This document shows, in pieces, positions 46,578-55,330 of a stretch of DNA of 64,000 nucleotides (positions are counted from its first letter, which is position 1; each line of letters begins with the position of its first letter). The stretch is from NCBI RefSeq assembly GCF_032911225.1, contig NZ_CP136600.1, positions 1,674,001 to 1,738,000 on the forward strand, in the 5' to 3' direction. Below the pieces are notes generated by a model. That model had not been told where the DNA came from. It saw only the letters and a program-made list of their open reading frames with translations, and ran no database searches. The position numbers and the translations under genes were made by a program. The stretch comes from Thalassotalea fonticola (GTDB lineage: Bacteria > Pseudomonadota > Gammaproteobacteria > Enterobacterales > Alteromonadaceae).

Positions 46578-48697
46578 AATTCGCCCTCGCCATTGTTGGC
46601 ATTAGAGCCGTCGTTAATGCTCTCATCGTTTGAGCTTTGAATAAACACGTCATCATTTAAACGAACAATGGCCATTTGTGCTTTTTGCATATAATTGCTC
46701 AAATCATTGCGCTGCTCACTAAGAGACTCGCCTAATGTGGTTTGTAAATAGGTTAAAATTGACTGCTGTAAGCCTTTAGTGGTAGCAAGTTTTGCGGCAA
46801 CCCTGCGTTGTAAATCAAATACCGGTGCCATGGCAATTTGTTGCGATTGCTGAACATTAAGGCTGGCATTCATCGCTTCATATTTAGTTTTTCGACCAGT
46901 TTCATCCAAGTAATAATCACCTATTTGCCACAACAACACGCCTGCCAGGCGGTCTAAACGCGCTTGTAGCTGTGCAAGTTCGGCTTGCTGGTTTTGGCCC
47001 GCATTCGCTTTTTCAGCCGTCAATTGGGCCGACAACTTTTGGTATTGACCATAGGCATTGGCTAGTTGATGGCGTACACCTAATACCGGATCGGCTTTAA
47101 ACAGTTTACCCATATAGGAGAAAGCATGCTGATTTAAACGCGCGTCGTATTCACGAAATTTACGTAACAATTCAGCAAGCTGTGCTTCTCGCAAGCTTTG
47201 CTCTTGCGGCTCGGCAATGTCTCCGTGTGCATTCAACGGTGCCGCATCGCCATAAAAACTATTGGCCATGTCAGCCAATTTGCTGTGCCAAAGGTTGAAC
47301 TGAGCAATGGCGGTATTTAAATCATTTACGTTTTCAACACCATGATGAAATTCATTGGAGGCAACAAGGTCAAAGGTATTAATTGCCGGTGGCAGCTGTA
47401 ATTCCACCTGAGGGCCTTTCATGCCAGTGGGATCACTTTGCTGACTATTCGCTGTAACTGGTTGCAATAACGACAATATGTATTGGCTTTCGGCTTTGCT
47501 GTTTTCAGAAAAATTGCCATTAGTAGCGCGATCAGTAGCAGCTTCATTGGCATTAATTTTTGCTAGCTCAGTATCAAGTAATTGCTGTTGTTTGGCAAAC
47601 GAGCTGATTGCCTGTTGGTAAGCGGTATAAGCACGCTCTTTATCGTGCATTTGCTCATAAGCGTAACCTATGGCAATAATCGCTTCACGCACAAAAGGGG
47701 TTTGTTGCGGTTGCGCACTAAGTTTTTGCCAAACGGCTAATGCGGTTTGATGACTTTTGTCGTTCATTGCCGCCCAACCATAGCCGAGCATAGCGGCATC
47801 ACTGTCGAGACTGCTTAAGCTGACGCGCTTAAAGGCGGCAAGCGCTAAGGTGTTTTCACCTTGTTCGATATATAAATAACCCATGGTTAAATTTGCGCGA
47901 TCAACAAGCGCTTCAAATTCATCGGTAATTTCAATACTTTGCACGTAGCGATCGTCACCATCGGTGGCCATAACCACAGGATTTAAATCGATCACTTTTT
48001 CTAATTCATTCAGCGCTTTGTTTTTATCATCATGCTTAAGCAGCGCCATGGCATGGTTAAACGCTAAGTAACGGTGATAAATGGAGGCTTTATTTATGTT
48101 GTTTTTGGCATTAATGGCAGCAGTAACATCATCAAGTTTTAAAGCGGTTTGAGCGCTAACAAAGTAGAATTCATCCTGGTATTGGCTGGCCAACTGAGTG
48201 CCTACATGGCTAAGGGCCGATTGTGCTTTTTGATACTGTTGTTTTTGATACAACGCCTTGGCGAAGGTAAAGTACACCTGGTCTTTATAACCTGGCTCGA
48301 CACTGGCATTGGCTTTGGTAAGTAACTGCTCGGCATATATTCTGCCGGCATCGGTGTCCATGTCATAATGCAGTTCAAGCCCGGCTTTAAGCAGCTCGCC
48401 TTTGCCACTGGCATCGATGACACCTTTTTTGTCATTGACCGCTAATTGCGTAAGTGCGGCAAAATAGTCGCCATTAAAGTAGTTAAATACTGCGCTGCCG
48501 GTTTGCAATTCAATCTGGCGCAGCTCGCCCGTCTTGTTGATGTCTGCTTCTGTGGCCATGGCTTGTGTTAACGGCGTTACGCTGCTCACCGCTAAAGCCG
48601 CAGTTAAACAGACCACTAACGGATTGCGTAGGCACGATGGTTGCACTTTCTGCCTCGTAGTTGGTAGCTTAAAGCTATTCATAATCCCCATAACCAT
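46574..48697 (-). CDS. Periplasmic TPR protein of the envelope cluster
   Basis: 707 residues. A Sec signal ends near LTQAMATEA (residue ~49 from the first Met; an internal Met at 48682 is an alternative start). TPR-like helices run from ~60 to ~375 (YFNGDYFAALTQL, YVQSIEITDEFEALVDRANLTMGYLYIEQGENTLALAAFKRV), followed by a long helical C-terminal part with coiled-coil character (~440-680). It overlaps the upstream gene by 1 bp and the next by 4 bp. No enzyme motif. Probably a partner of the two TPR lipoproteins. Confidence 0.85.
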   Translation of the reverse strand: MVMGIMNSFKLPTTRQKVQPSCLRNPLVVCLTAALAVSSVTPLTQAMATEADINKTGELRQIELQTGSAVFNYFNGDYFAALTQLAVNDKKGVIDASGKGELLKAGLELHYDMDTDAGRIYAEQLLTKANASVEPGYKDQVYFTFAKALYQKQQYQKAQSALSHVGTQLASQYQDEFYFVSAQTALKLDDVTAAINAKNNINKASIYHRYLAFNHAMALLKHDDKNKALNELEKVIDLNPVVMATDGDDRYVQSIEITDEFEALVDRANLTMGYLYIEQGENTLALAAFKRVSLSSLDSDAAMLGYGWAAMNDKSHQTALAVWQKLSAQPQQTPFVREAIIAIGYAYEQMHDKERAYTAYQQAISSFAKQQQLLDTELAKINANEAATDRATNGNFSENSKAESQYILSLLQPVTANSQQSDPTGMKGPQVELQLPPAINTFDLVASNEFHHGVENVNDLNTAIAQFNLWHSKLADMANSFYGDAAPLNAHGDIAEPQEQSLREAQLAELLRKFREYDARLNQHAFSYMGKLFKADPVLGVRHQLANAYGQYQKLSAQLTAEKANAGQNQQAELAQLQARLDRLAGVLLWQIGDYYLDETGRKTKYEAMNASLNVQQSQQIAMAPVFDLQRRVAAKLATTKGLQQSILTYLQTTLGESLSEQRNDLSNYMQKAQMAIVRLNDDVFIQSSNDESINDGSNANNGEGEL

Positions 48698-49215
48698 TAA
48701 AGCTCTACAAGCGTAAATTGTGGTTGTTGCAAGTTGCGGTTATACGATACGCTTAATTCAAGTACATTGGCGTTCGCAGCTTTGCTGACTTGTTGGCTTA
48801 CTGCCCGTTTAATTTTTTGGCCATTGCTGGTTTCACCGGAGATAATGGCCGTAACGGTATGTGCGCCTACTTCAATATCGCCAATAAATATCCGTTCGAT
48901 ACCGCCGCGGTTAAACGCATCCATTTGTACGTCGTTGTAATTTATTAAGGCAACTTCGCTCGCGTTTAATAGCAGTTTCACTCGGCTTACATCAAAACCT
49001 TCAGCGATATCAACCGACAGGTATACCGCAAGTTGCTCGGCATCTGGGTATAACATTTGCTGTTCAAGAATTTGCATTTCAGCGGCAATATCCACCATAT
49101 CGGCTTTCAACGTTTGCAATTCTTGCTCAACGTCTTTGCTATAGCCATTAACAGAAAACAATGCCGTGCATAGCATTGCAATAAGGGAAATTTTGGCTGT
49201 TATTGTTTTTTTCAT
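48697..49215 (-). CDS. Small periplasmic protein of the envelope cluster
   Basis: 172 residues. Signal peptide (ending near NGYSKDVEQ), a ~30-residue coiled-coil helix (VEQELQTLKADMVDIAAEMQILEQQM), then a beta-rich domain (~60-170) that looks like an immunoglobulin/CNA-type sandwich (VYLSVDIAEGFDVSRVKLLLNASEVALINYNDVQMDAFNRGGIERIFIGDIEVGAHTVTAIISGE). No named family recognised. The helix-plus-sandwich layout suits oligomerisation and binding to the outer-membrane protein encoded 61 bp upstream. Confidence 0.75.
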   Translation of the reverse strand: MKKTITAKISLIAMLCTALFSVNGYSKDVEQELQTLKADMVDIAAEMQILEQQMLYPDAEQLAVYLSVDIAEGFDVSRVKLLLNASEVALINYNDVQMDAFNRGGIERIFIGDIEVGAHTVTAIISGETSNGQKIKRAVSQQVSKAANANVLELSVSYNRNLQQPQFTLVEL

Positions 49216-49276
49216 TTCATTACCTGATAAATCTAACCGGTGAATTTTAACGTTTTGTCGTACTGAGTTTTTTTAC

Positions 49277-49855
49277 TTAAAAGAAATACGATAAACCAGC
49301 GTTCGCTTCAGCATCTACGGCCCACTCTTCGTCAGTTTCTACTTGATGATGAATATGACCACGTAAGTCAAAGCGTAACGAGAAAGAATCATTTAGCATT
49401 ACGCGGTAACCGGCGCCACCCACAATAGTATTTAATTCGGCAACGCCGTCAAAATCGGTTCTGCCACCACCGGCAACAAAAAATATTGAGGTTTTAGCGG
49501 TATAATCAGAGGTTACAAACGTACTTTGATGAAAGTTATAACCAAGCACAACATTCATAAAGCTAACCTCATTATCATGATTGCTTAATGTGTAAGATGC
49601 TTCAGCAAAGAAATTTTCATTTAAGTGATAACCAAACCGAGCACCAGCTACGGCATTGGTTGTGCCTTGGTCCATATTTGCCGCGCCAGCAAACACACCA
49701 ATTTCCCAATCGCTGGCATGAATGTCTACATCTACCGCTTGGCGAGAAATTACCGGTTCAATAATACCCGATTCTTCAATTTCTTCTGCTTGCGCAAAGC
49801 TACCAATGGCCAACAGACCCGCTAATAAACACACATTACGTTTTACATTTACCAC
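49277..49855 (-). CDS. Outer-membrane beta-barrel protein, first gene of the envelope cluster
   Basis: 192 residues from a GTG start at 49855, which has AGGAG exactly 7 nt upstream. A longer frame from 49912 has no such site. Signal peptide NVCLLAGLLAIGSFAQA. The mature part has about eight amphipathic strands (EIGVFAGAANMDQ, ARFGYHLNENFFAEASYTLS, FMNVVLGYNFHQS, TSIFFVAGGGRTDF) and ends in Phe, as OmpA-like/ porin-like barrels do. It could be the outer-membrane anchor for the cluster. Confidence 0.85.
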   Translation of the reverse strand: MVNVKRNVCLLAGLLAIGSFAQAEEIEESGIIEPVISRQAVDVDIHASDWEIGVFAGAANMDQGTTNAVAGARFGYHLNENFFAEASYTLSNHDNEVSFMNVVLGYNFHQSTFVTSDYTAKTSIFFVAGGGRTDFDGVAELNTIVGGAGYRVMLNDSFSLRFDLRGHIHHQVETDEEWAVDAEANAGLSYFF

Positions 49856-49959
49856 GTTTAAACTCCTAAACAGCCCACACCTTGGGCAATAATTATTTTT
49901 ATTCTTTTTCAAATTACGTCATTGTTAGTAACGTAACGACTAAATTTTTATCATCAACA

Positions 49960-50400
49960 CGTCATACCTGGCTACGTCATACTCGGCTCGTTCGGGTAAC
50001 CACATGAACCTTCATGCCCTCAGTACTACGTCATACCCGGCTCCAACTACGTCATACCCGGCTCGTTCGGGTATCCACAGAAACCGTCATCCCCCCTGAA
50101 CCGTCATACCCAACTTGTTTGGGTATCCACAACAGCCTACAAAGCATGGATTACCGCATACGCGGTAATGACAGGGTAAAGTAGACCCAACTACGTCATG
50201 CCCGGCTCGTTCGGGTATTGGGTATCCAAAATATAGTTCAAAGCATGGAATTACCGTCTCGGCGTTGGCTCCATGCATAGCTCTCGGGACTTGTTCTCGA
50301 AGTGTTTTATCTTCGATATCCGTATCGTCCTACCTGCTCCTTTGATGCAGTCGTACTCGGCAATGTCGATGAGTAGAGCCAAGCTCCATTACTACATCAT
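49960..50400. repeat. REP-like cluster upstream of the envelope operon
   Basis: At least five units of the type GTCATACCCGGCTCGTTC-GGGTATCCA (near 49970, 50051-50077, 50103-50129 and 50195-50219, some partial), each able to fold as CCCGGCTCGTTCGGG. Copy 4 of the ~120-bp element lies at 50248-50355, and ACCGCATACGCGGTAATGAC is between. This pushes the operon promoter close to 49860-49950 or across the repeats. Confidence 0.8.
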
Positions 50401-50429
50401 GCCACAGTACTACGTCCTATCCGGTTCCC

Positions 50430-50762
50430 TTACTGAAACCGCTTAAGTAAACCATTAATACCGGCTGGGATAATAACCACAGCCTTGCCATTAACATCTA
50501 AGGTTTTCGCCATATCGGCTTCGCTGATCCAGCCAGCAGTGCCATCTTGTACAATAATTTTGAAGTAACCCGTACGACGAGCAACCACTGAAACCCATTC
50601 GTCTCGTTCGGCAACATAAAATATTGGGTGTTCAACGCTTGGGCCAGCGTGCATATCTACATATTCTGCAGCAATTTGTACTTGCGGTTCGGCAGCGTTG
50701 CAGGCAAAAGCCATAGAAAACAAGCATACCAGGGTAAATAGAGAAGATTTTAACAACTGCAT
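50430..50762 (-). CDS. SH3-domain (SH3b) secreted protein
   Basis: 110 residues from MQLLKSSLFTLV; an in-frame start 57 bp upstream would give an unlikely cytosolic extension. A signal peptide ends near CNAAEP. The rest is a bacterial SH3 domain (VDMHAGPSVEHPIFYVAERDEWVSVVARRTGYFKIIVQDGTAGWISEADM), which commonly binds peptidoglycan or partner peptides. It is on the same strand as the envelope cluster and 575 bp upstream of it, with repeats between. A working link to it is likely but unproven. Confidence 0.85.
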   Translation of the reverse strand: MQLLKSSLFTLVCLFSMAFACNAAEPQVQIAAEYVDMHAGPSVEHPIFYVAERDEWVSVVARRTGYFKIIVQDGTAGWISEADMAKTLDVNGKAVVIIPAGINGLLKRFQ

Positions 50763-51193
50763 CGTTTGAAGCGCCTTTATTATTTTTATGACTAACAGGT
50801 CGTTAAACCTGTACGTCAACTTGTAATAGTTTTTAACTAAACCCTTATTACCTGTATGGTATTATGGTCTACAACAAGTTAACTAAAATTTTACACAGTG
50901 AGTAAAACTATCACTTTTTCCTGCATTACAAAAGCTCAAAAATGCAAAAAAAACCATTTTTTCAAGCTAAATTAAACTTTAGTTCAATATTCAATCAATT
51001 ACTAGAAAATATCAGCACTGAATAACGGCTTACATTGCTTAATTTGAAATGAAACAAATAGTTAAGATAAAGTAAATAATTAACACGGTAGTTAAATTTT
51101 AAAGTTTTCTTTCTCACAACTTAACAAATCCCTGCTATTCTTTAATTAAAATGCCTAATATAAAATAAACAGAATAAAAACGGACCTTTAACA

Positions 51194-51739
51194 ATGAAAG
51201 TAACAAACCTGCTACTTTGCTTATCACTTATCGGGATCTATTCTAGCCATGTGAACGCGGCAGATTATGATATTGGTTTTCAACCTAACCAGCAGTATTA
51301 TTTTGGTGCATCTATTGGCCACGGGGTTCATGTTGAAGATTCTTTAGAAGAATTTGGCCTTTCCGCCTTAGTTGCGCGCTTAGGCTATAACCACAGCAAA
51401 AATTTAGCCTTTGAATTTCGCGTTGGTGCGGGTTTAGCAGAAGATGAAATTGACACACTCAAACGTGAACTGAATTATTTGCTCGGGCTATACGCAGTTT
51501 ATACTTACAACATTAACAATAAGTTTAATATTTATGGCGTTGCTGGCTTCAGCAGTGCAGAGATCGACTCTGCATCGGGCGCCAGTCGCAGCACATACAC
51601 TGAAACGAGCCCATCGTTAGGTGGCGGTGTCGAATACAAAGTAAATAGACGCGCAAGTTGGCTTTTAGAAGGCATGGCGTATGTGGAAGGCGATGCGAAT
51701 TACGGCGTACTAAGCTTTGGCTTCAAGGTAAACTTTTAG
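51194..51739 (+). CDS. Small outer-membrane beta-barrel protein
   Basis: 181 residues. Signal peptide MKVTNLLLCLSLIGIYSSHVNA. Strands include YYFGASIGHGVHVED, LVARLGYNHSKNLAFEFRVGAGLA, YAVYTYNINNKFNIYGVAGFSS and LSFGFKVNF at the end, with a C-terminal Phe. This is the 'porin family/outer membrane protein beta-barrel' pattern (8 strands). It is transcribed divergently from the SH3 gene with a 431-bp AT-rich gap that I cannot assign further. Role unknown. Confidence 0.85.
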   Translation: MKVTNLLLCLSLIGIYSSHVNAADYDIGFQPNQQYYFGASIGHGVHVEDSLEEFGLSALVARLGYNHSKNLAFEFRVGAGLAEDEIDTLKRELNYLLGLYAVYTYNINNKFNIYGVAGFSSAEIDSASGASRSTYTETSPSLGGGVEYKVNRRASWLLEGMAYVEGDANYGVLSFGFKVNF

Positions 51740-52265
51740 CCATTTCCATGAACCGTCATACCCAATCACCGAAACCGTCATACCCAATTCCATGAACCGT
51801 CATACCCGGCTCGTTCGGGTATCCACAAAGCAACACAAAAACATGGATTACCGCCTTCGCGGCAATGACGGCGAGAGTGGCTTCGCCGCTATGCCTGATT
51901 GTGCGCGAATGCAGAATTTGTACCATCCGTGGCAATTCTAAGTTAAATCATCCATGATTTAAAATTCACGCCAACCAGGCTCTCGCCACCAAGGTTCCCC
52001 CCTACCAATACCAAAACCCCGGTTGGTCTGATTTCAATCGGACGTTATTTCCGAAGGAAAGGTAACTTCATCGAAAGTGGCTACGCCATAACGCGCGAAT
52101 AAATTCACGCCAACCTGGGCTTGCAACCAAAATTTACGCTCCGGTTGGTCCTAATTCATTAGGACGTAATTTCCGCAGGAAAAAATGGCTTCGCCGCTGT
52201 GCCTGATTGGACGCGAATGCGAAACGCTTACATAGATTTCTGTGCGCAACACTCATTCACGCCAA

Positions 52266-52303
52266 CCAAAAAGCACGAAAACGGGTAAATAGTCTCGTGC
52301 TTT
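52266..52303 (-). terminator. Duplicated terminator hairpin (distal copy)
   Basis: AAAGCACGA / TCGTGCTTT (52270-52278 / 52295-52303), followed on the minus strand by TTTTT. It and the following AATTAGAGCAAGGTTAGGTG are a near copy of 52556-52615. Confidence 0.65.
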
Positions 52304-52555
52304 AATTAGAGCAAGGTTAGGTGTAATTTCCGAAGGAAAAAGTGGCTTCGCCATAACGCGCGAATAAATTCACGCCAACCTGGGCTTTCAACCAAGATTT
52401 ACGCTCCGGTTGGTCCTAATTCATTAGGACGTAATTTCCGAAGGAAAGTTTTCAAAGAATTAATTAAAAGTAAGTGACTTCGAAGAAGTGGTTCGCGCTT
52501 ATGATGGAGAGGAAATTCGTGGTCAAGAGCATTGGCGTCATGTAAATCCAGGGCA

Positions 52556-52594
52556 ATAAAAAAGCACGAGAACGGGTAAATAATCTCGTGCTTT
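52556..52594 (-). terminator. Terminator of the CapD/WbpM-like gene
   Basis: AAAGCACGA / TCGTGCTTT (52561-52569 / 52586-52594) with a 16-nt loop; a T-run follows on the minus strand. It lies 30 bp past the stop codon. Confidence 0.75.
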
Positions 52595-52624
52595 AATTAG
52601 AGCAAGGTTAGGTGTTCGGTTTGC

Positions 52625-54571
52625 CTAAACAGTTACTTTTTCACATGCTGCTTTTAAAGCGTCTTCAGAAAGCTTAGTTAACAGCGCTTGTTCAGACACA
52701 TAAACCAAATCACAAATATCATCGCTTGGGGTAAAGCCGGTAGGTGCATTGAGCAAAATATCGCGAATAGTTTGTTGATCAAATTCAGTACAAGCGGTAT
52801 GCAAATCATTGAGCATCAGTTCAAGCTCTTGCCAAGGTAAAAATACCTCAGACGCGGTCATAATACGTTCATTACCGGTTTCACCTACGTCGTCGCCAAT
52901 AAGCAGCTCTTCATAAAGTTTTTCACCTGGGCGCAGGCCAGTTTCTACTATTTCAATGTCGCCATCAGGGTTAGCAGCGTGCCTTAACCGCAAACCAGAC
53001 AAATGGATCATCTTATACGCCAAGTCGTAAATTTTGATCGGCTTGCCCATATCAAGTACAAACACATCACCGCCCGTGCCCATCGCACCCGCCTGTATTA
53101 CCAGCTGAGCAGCTTCGGGTATGGTCATAAAGTAGCGAGTAATGTCTTTATGGGTTAACGTTATTGGCCCGCCGTCGCTAATTTGCTTTTTAAACAGTGG
53201 TACTACCGAGCCTGAGCTGCCTAACACATTGCCAAAGCGCACCATACAAAAACGGGTATTGTGGCTAGGCAGTTCTGCTAGTGCTTGTAAACACAGCTCG
53301 GCCATGCGTTTGGTTGTACCCATAACATTGGTAGGTCTTACCGCTTTGTCGGTAGAAATAAGCACAAACGTTGCAACGCTGGTGTTTATTGCCGCTTGCG
53401 CGCAGCGCAAGGTGCCAAAAATATTATTTCGTACTCCTTCAATAACATTATGCTCTACTAGAGGTACGTGCTTATAAGCCGCCGCATGATAAACCGTTTG
53501 CACCTTAAATGCGGTCATTATTTTTTCTAAGCGATTCTGCTTCGCCACCGAGCCTAACATTGGGTATAAGGTAATCGTCAGGTCGTGCTCAGCAATAAAT
53601 CGTTCAAGTTCACTATGAATAGAATATAAGGCAAATTCGGTAAGCTCAAATAGCACTAATGCGCTGGGTTGTTGGTTAATTATTTGCCGACAAAGCTCAC
53701 TACCAATTGAGCCCCCTGCGCCAGTTACCATAACCACCTTGTTTTCAATATCGGCGTGCATTAACTCATGGTTCGGCGGCACAGGGTCGCGCCCTAACAA
53801 GTCATCAATACTGACTTCAACAAAGTCATCAATTTTGGCTTTACCCGACACTAAGTCAGACATACCGGGTATGGCCAATACTTCCAGTTTGGTTTTTTCA
53901 AGGTTGTTTAATACCCGGGCGCGGTCATTTTTGCTGGCCGACGGTATTGCTAATAAAATACGGGTAATGGCATATTTTTCAATAACAACATCAATTTTTT
54001 CTGGCGCAAAAACTTTAAGACCGTTAATTGACAAGCTATGTAATTTTTTATCATCGTCAATGTACACAACCGGATCGTATTCATTACCATTTCGTATCGC
54101 ATTCGCTAATTGAATGCCCGAGGAGCCAGCGCCATAAATAAGCACTCTGACTTTGCTCGAATGGTTTAATCTATTCGCCCAACTGCGCACTAAAAAGCGG
54201 CTACCACCGGTAAAAATTAATAAAAAAGCGCCATAGATAACCGGAATAGAACGCGGCAGCTCGGCACTAAAAATAAGTGAACTAATGGCCACAACAGCGC
54301 ACGAAGCAAACACACTTAAGCCAACCGCGGCAATTGCTCGTGAGTTTAAATAACGAATAACCGCACGATATAAACCAAATTTAGTATTCGCCAAGATAGT
54401 CACAACAACCACTAAGCCTAATAGTTGCCAATATTGGCTGTTATAAAAATTTACGCCAGAGTCTATGCGTAAAAACATAGCAAACCAAAAAGCAAAAACC
54501 ACCGCAAGTGCATCAATTGCTACACTGATAAAGCGTTTAAGGGGCCGTGATAATTGAAAGATTTTTTCCAT
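52625..54571 (-). CDS. Nucleotide-sugar dehydratase, CapD/WbpM/FlaA1 family
   Basis: 648 residues. Four N-terminal membrane helices (~15-125), a first Rossmann-like domain with YGAGSSGIQLANAI (~146-160), and a C-terminal SDR domain with TGAGGSIGSELCRQI (~281-295), YHAAAYKHVPLVE, STDKAVRPTNVMGTTKRMAE (the Met-x3-Lys replacement of YxxxK) and GLRPGEKLYEELL. It is a membrane UDP-GlcNAc 4,6-dehydratase-type enzyme for O-antigen, capsule or glycan precursors. It lies near tviB and tviC but is separated from them by the ELWxxDGT segment. Confidence 0.94.
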   Translation of the reverse strand: MEKIFQLSRPLKRFISVAIDALAVVFAFWFAMFLRIDSGVNFYNSQYWQLLGLVVVVTILANTKFGLYRAVIRYLNSRAIAAVGLSVFASCAVVAISSLIFSAELPRSIPVIYGAFLLIFTGGSRFLVRSWANRLNHSSKVRVLIYGAGSSGIQLANAIRNGNEYDPVVYIDDDKKLHSLSINGLKVFAPEKIDVVIEKYAITRILLAIPSASKNDRARVLNNLEKTKLEVLAIPGMSDLVSGKAKIDDFVEVSIDDLLGRDPVPPNHELMHADIENKVVMVTGAGGSIGSELCRQIINQQPSALVLFELTEFALYSIHSELERFIAEHDLTITLYPMLGSVAKQNRLEKIMTAFKVQTVYHAAAYKHVPLVEHNVIEGVRNNIFGTLRCAQAAINTSVATFVLISTDKAVRPTNVMGTTKRMAELCLQALAELPSHNTRFCMVRFGNVLGSSGSVVPLFKKQISDGGPITLTHKDITRYFMTIPEAAQLVIQAGAMGTGGDVFVLDMGKPIKIYDLAYKMIHLSGLRLRHAANPDGDIEIVETGLRPGEKLYEELLIGDDVGETGNERIMTASEVFLPWQELELMLNDLHTACTEFDQQTIRDILLNAPTGFTPSDDICDLVYVSEQALLTKLSEDALKAACEKVTV

Positions 54572-54655
54572 GAGAGCTGTTTACCATCCTAGGTCTTCGC
54601 CTATTTAATGTAAAAACGTTATTAAGGCCATAAAGGTTATTTGTTAGGGATTATA

Positions 54656-54733
54656 TAGGATAAGCGTTACAAGAGAAAGTAGTAAAGCTGTGCAATAACG
54701 TTCAACATTTGTATATTTAATATACTAAGGCAT
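54656..54733 (-). pseudogene. Remnant copy of the tviC 3' end
   Basis: Read on the minus strand it gives ATGCCTTAGTATATT, matching ATGCCTTGGTATATT of tviC (LAMPWYI) but with TAG for TGG. After a shortened tail it continues through TGTTGAACGTTATTGC and the following TTTACTACTTTCTCT, which lie just after tviC at 57102-57148. It lies in the same orientation, so the two copies form a direct repeat around 54740-57100. Confidence 0.65.
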
Positions 54734-55208
54734 TTGGTACCTACAATTTAATGGTCACTTTTACCTGTACCATTGAGGAGGGCTAACCAGCCAGGCAAAC
54801 TTAAAGGTGAACTCGCGCGGTAAAAAACAAGCATCATCTTCAACTAAAAGATGATTTTTTAATGTTTTTGTACTATCACTAATAAATAGATTAGTTGTTT
54901 TACGGGAATTTATTTTAACGGCATAAATTAAATCACCATCAACAACAATAATAAGAAAACCAGTTAATAATTTCACCTAAATAAAGCCATTAGGCAGTAA
55001 ACCCGTTAAAACATGGAATTTCATCAACTAACCAACCTCCTCCTTGGTTACTTGCAAGGAGGCAGTGTTGTGAGAGAGACGGGTATGCCTCTTATAAGTC
55101 AAAACAACCATGTCACGCAAAACCCTGTTCGGCACTGCTTTGTGTGTTGCCCGAACAAGATACATACCAACAACCCAGTGGACTCAACAGCAAAAGGAAT
55201 TACGCTCA
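54734..55208. other. Left part of the ELWxxDGT segment, no firm gene
   Basis: A plus-strand terminator-like hairpin lies at 54833-54860. A minus-strand frame (54761-54976, GTG start) runs through the hairpin and has no good ribosome site. The rest (54980-55208) leads into the small ORF and the ELWxxDGT gene and is richer in GC than the flanks. Confidence 0.4.
54833..54860 (+). terminator. Terminator-like hairpin (plus strand)
   Basis: ATCATCTT / AAGATGAT (54833-54840 / 54848-54855) with a 7-nt loop and a run of T residues to 54860. No plus-strand gene upstream is known, so it may end antisense or remnant transcripts. Confidence 0.5.
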
Positions 55209-55330
55209 TGTTTCGCCCCGCATGCAGAACTTTCAACTTAGTCAGCCAATGTACAGTTCTGCTGTTTTTGCAATGTGCCCCCTGTGCAGCAATGATAATC
55301 GGCAACAGTAACGACAAGGAAGCATCATGA
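55209..55330 (+). CDS. Possible 40-residue peptide coupled to the ELWxxDGT gene
   Basis: ORF MFRPACRTFNLVSQ..., with AAAGGA 9 nt upstream of its ATG. Its TGA overlaps the next ATG by 4 bp, the pattern of translational coupling. The product is Cys-rich with a hydrophobic centre (TVLLFLQCAPCAAMIIG). It may be a leader peptide or chance. No family recognised. Confidence 0.35.

Larger units (their letters stand above)
51740..52624. repeat. 885-bp repeat region downstream of the dehydratase gene
   Basis: No gene supported. It holds REP-like units (51760-51826) and two ~105-bp near-identical blocks at 52076-52186 and 52341-52445 (GTGGCTTCGCCATAACGCG, AATTCACGCCAACCTGGGC, ACGCTCCGGTTGGTCCTAAT, AGGACGTAATTTCCG). 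A third related block lies at 51893-52065. A terminator hairpin is repeated at 52266-52303 and 52556-52594. Confidence 0.75.

Noticed and set aside
50087..50278. 63-residue minus-strand ORF
   Set aside because: Runs through REP-like units and copy 4 of the ~120-bp element; no ribosome site.
54761..54976. 71-residue minus-strand ORF with GTG start
   Set aside because: It passes through a plus-strand terminator-like hairpin, has a weak ribosome site and no recognised family. Kept only as a note in the gap entry.
55013..55208. N-terminal part of a 105-residue plus-strand ORF before the ELWxxDGT gene
   Set aside because: No ribosome site at its first ATG; the inner ATG at 55209 with AAAGGA is the better start.
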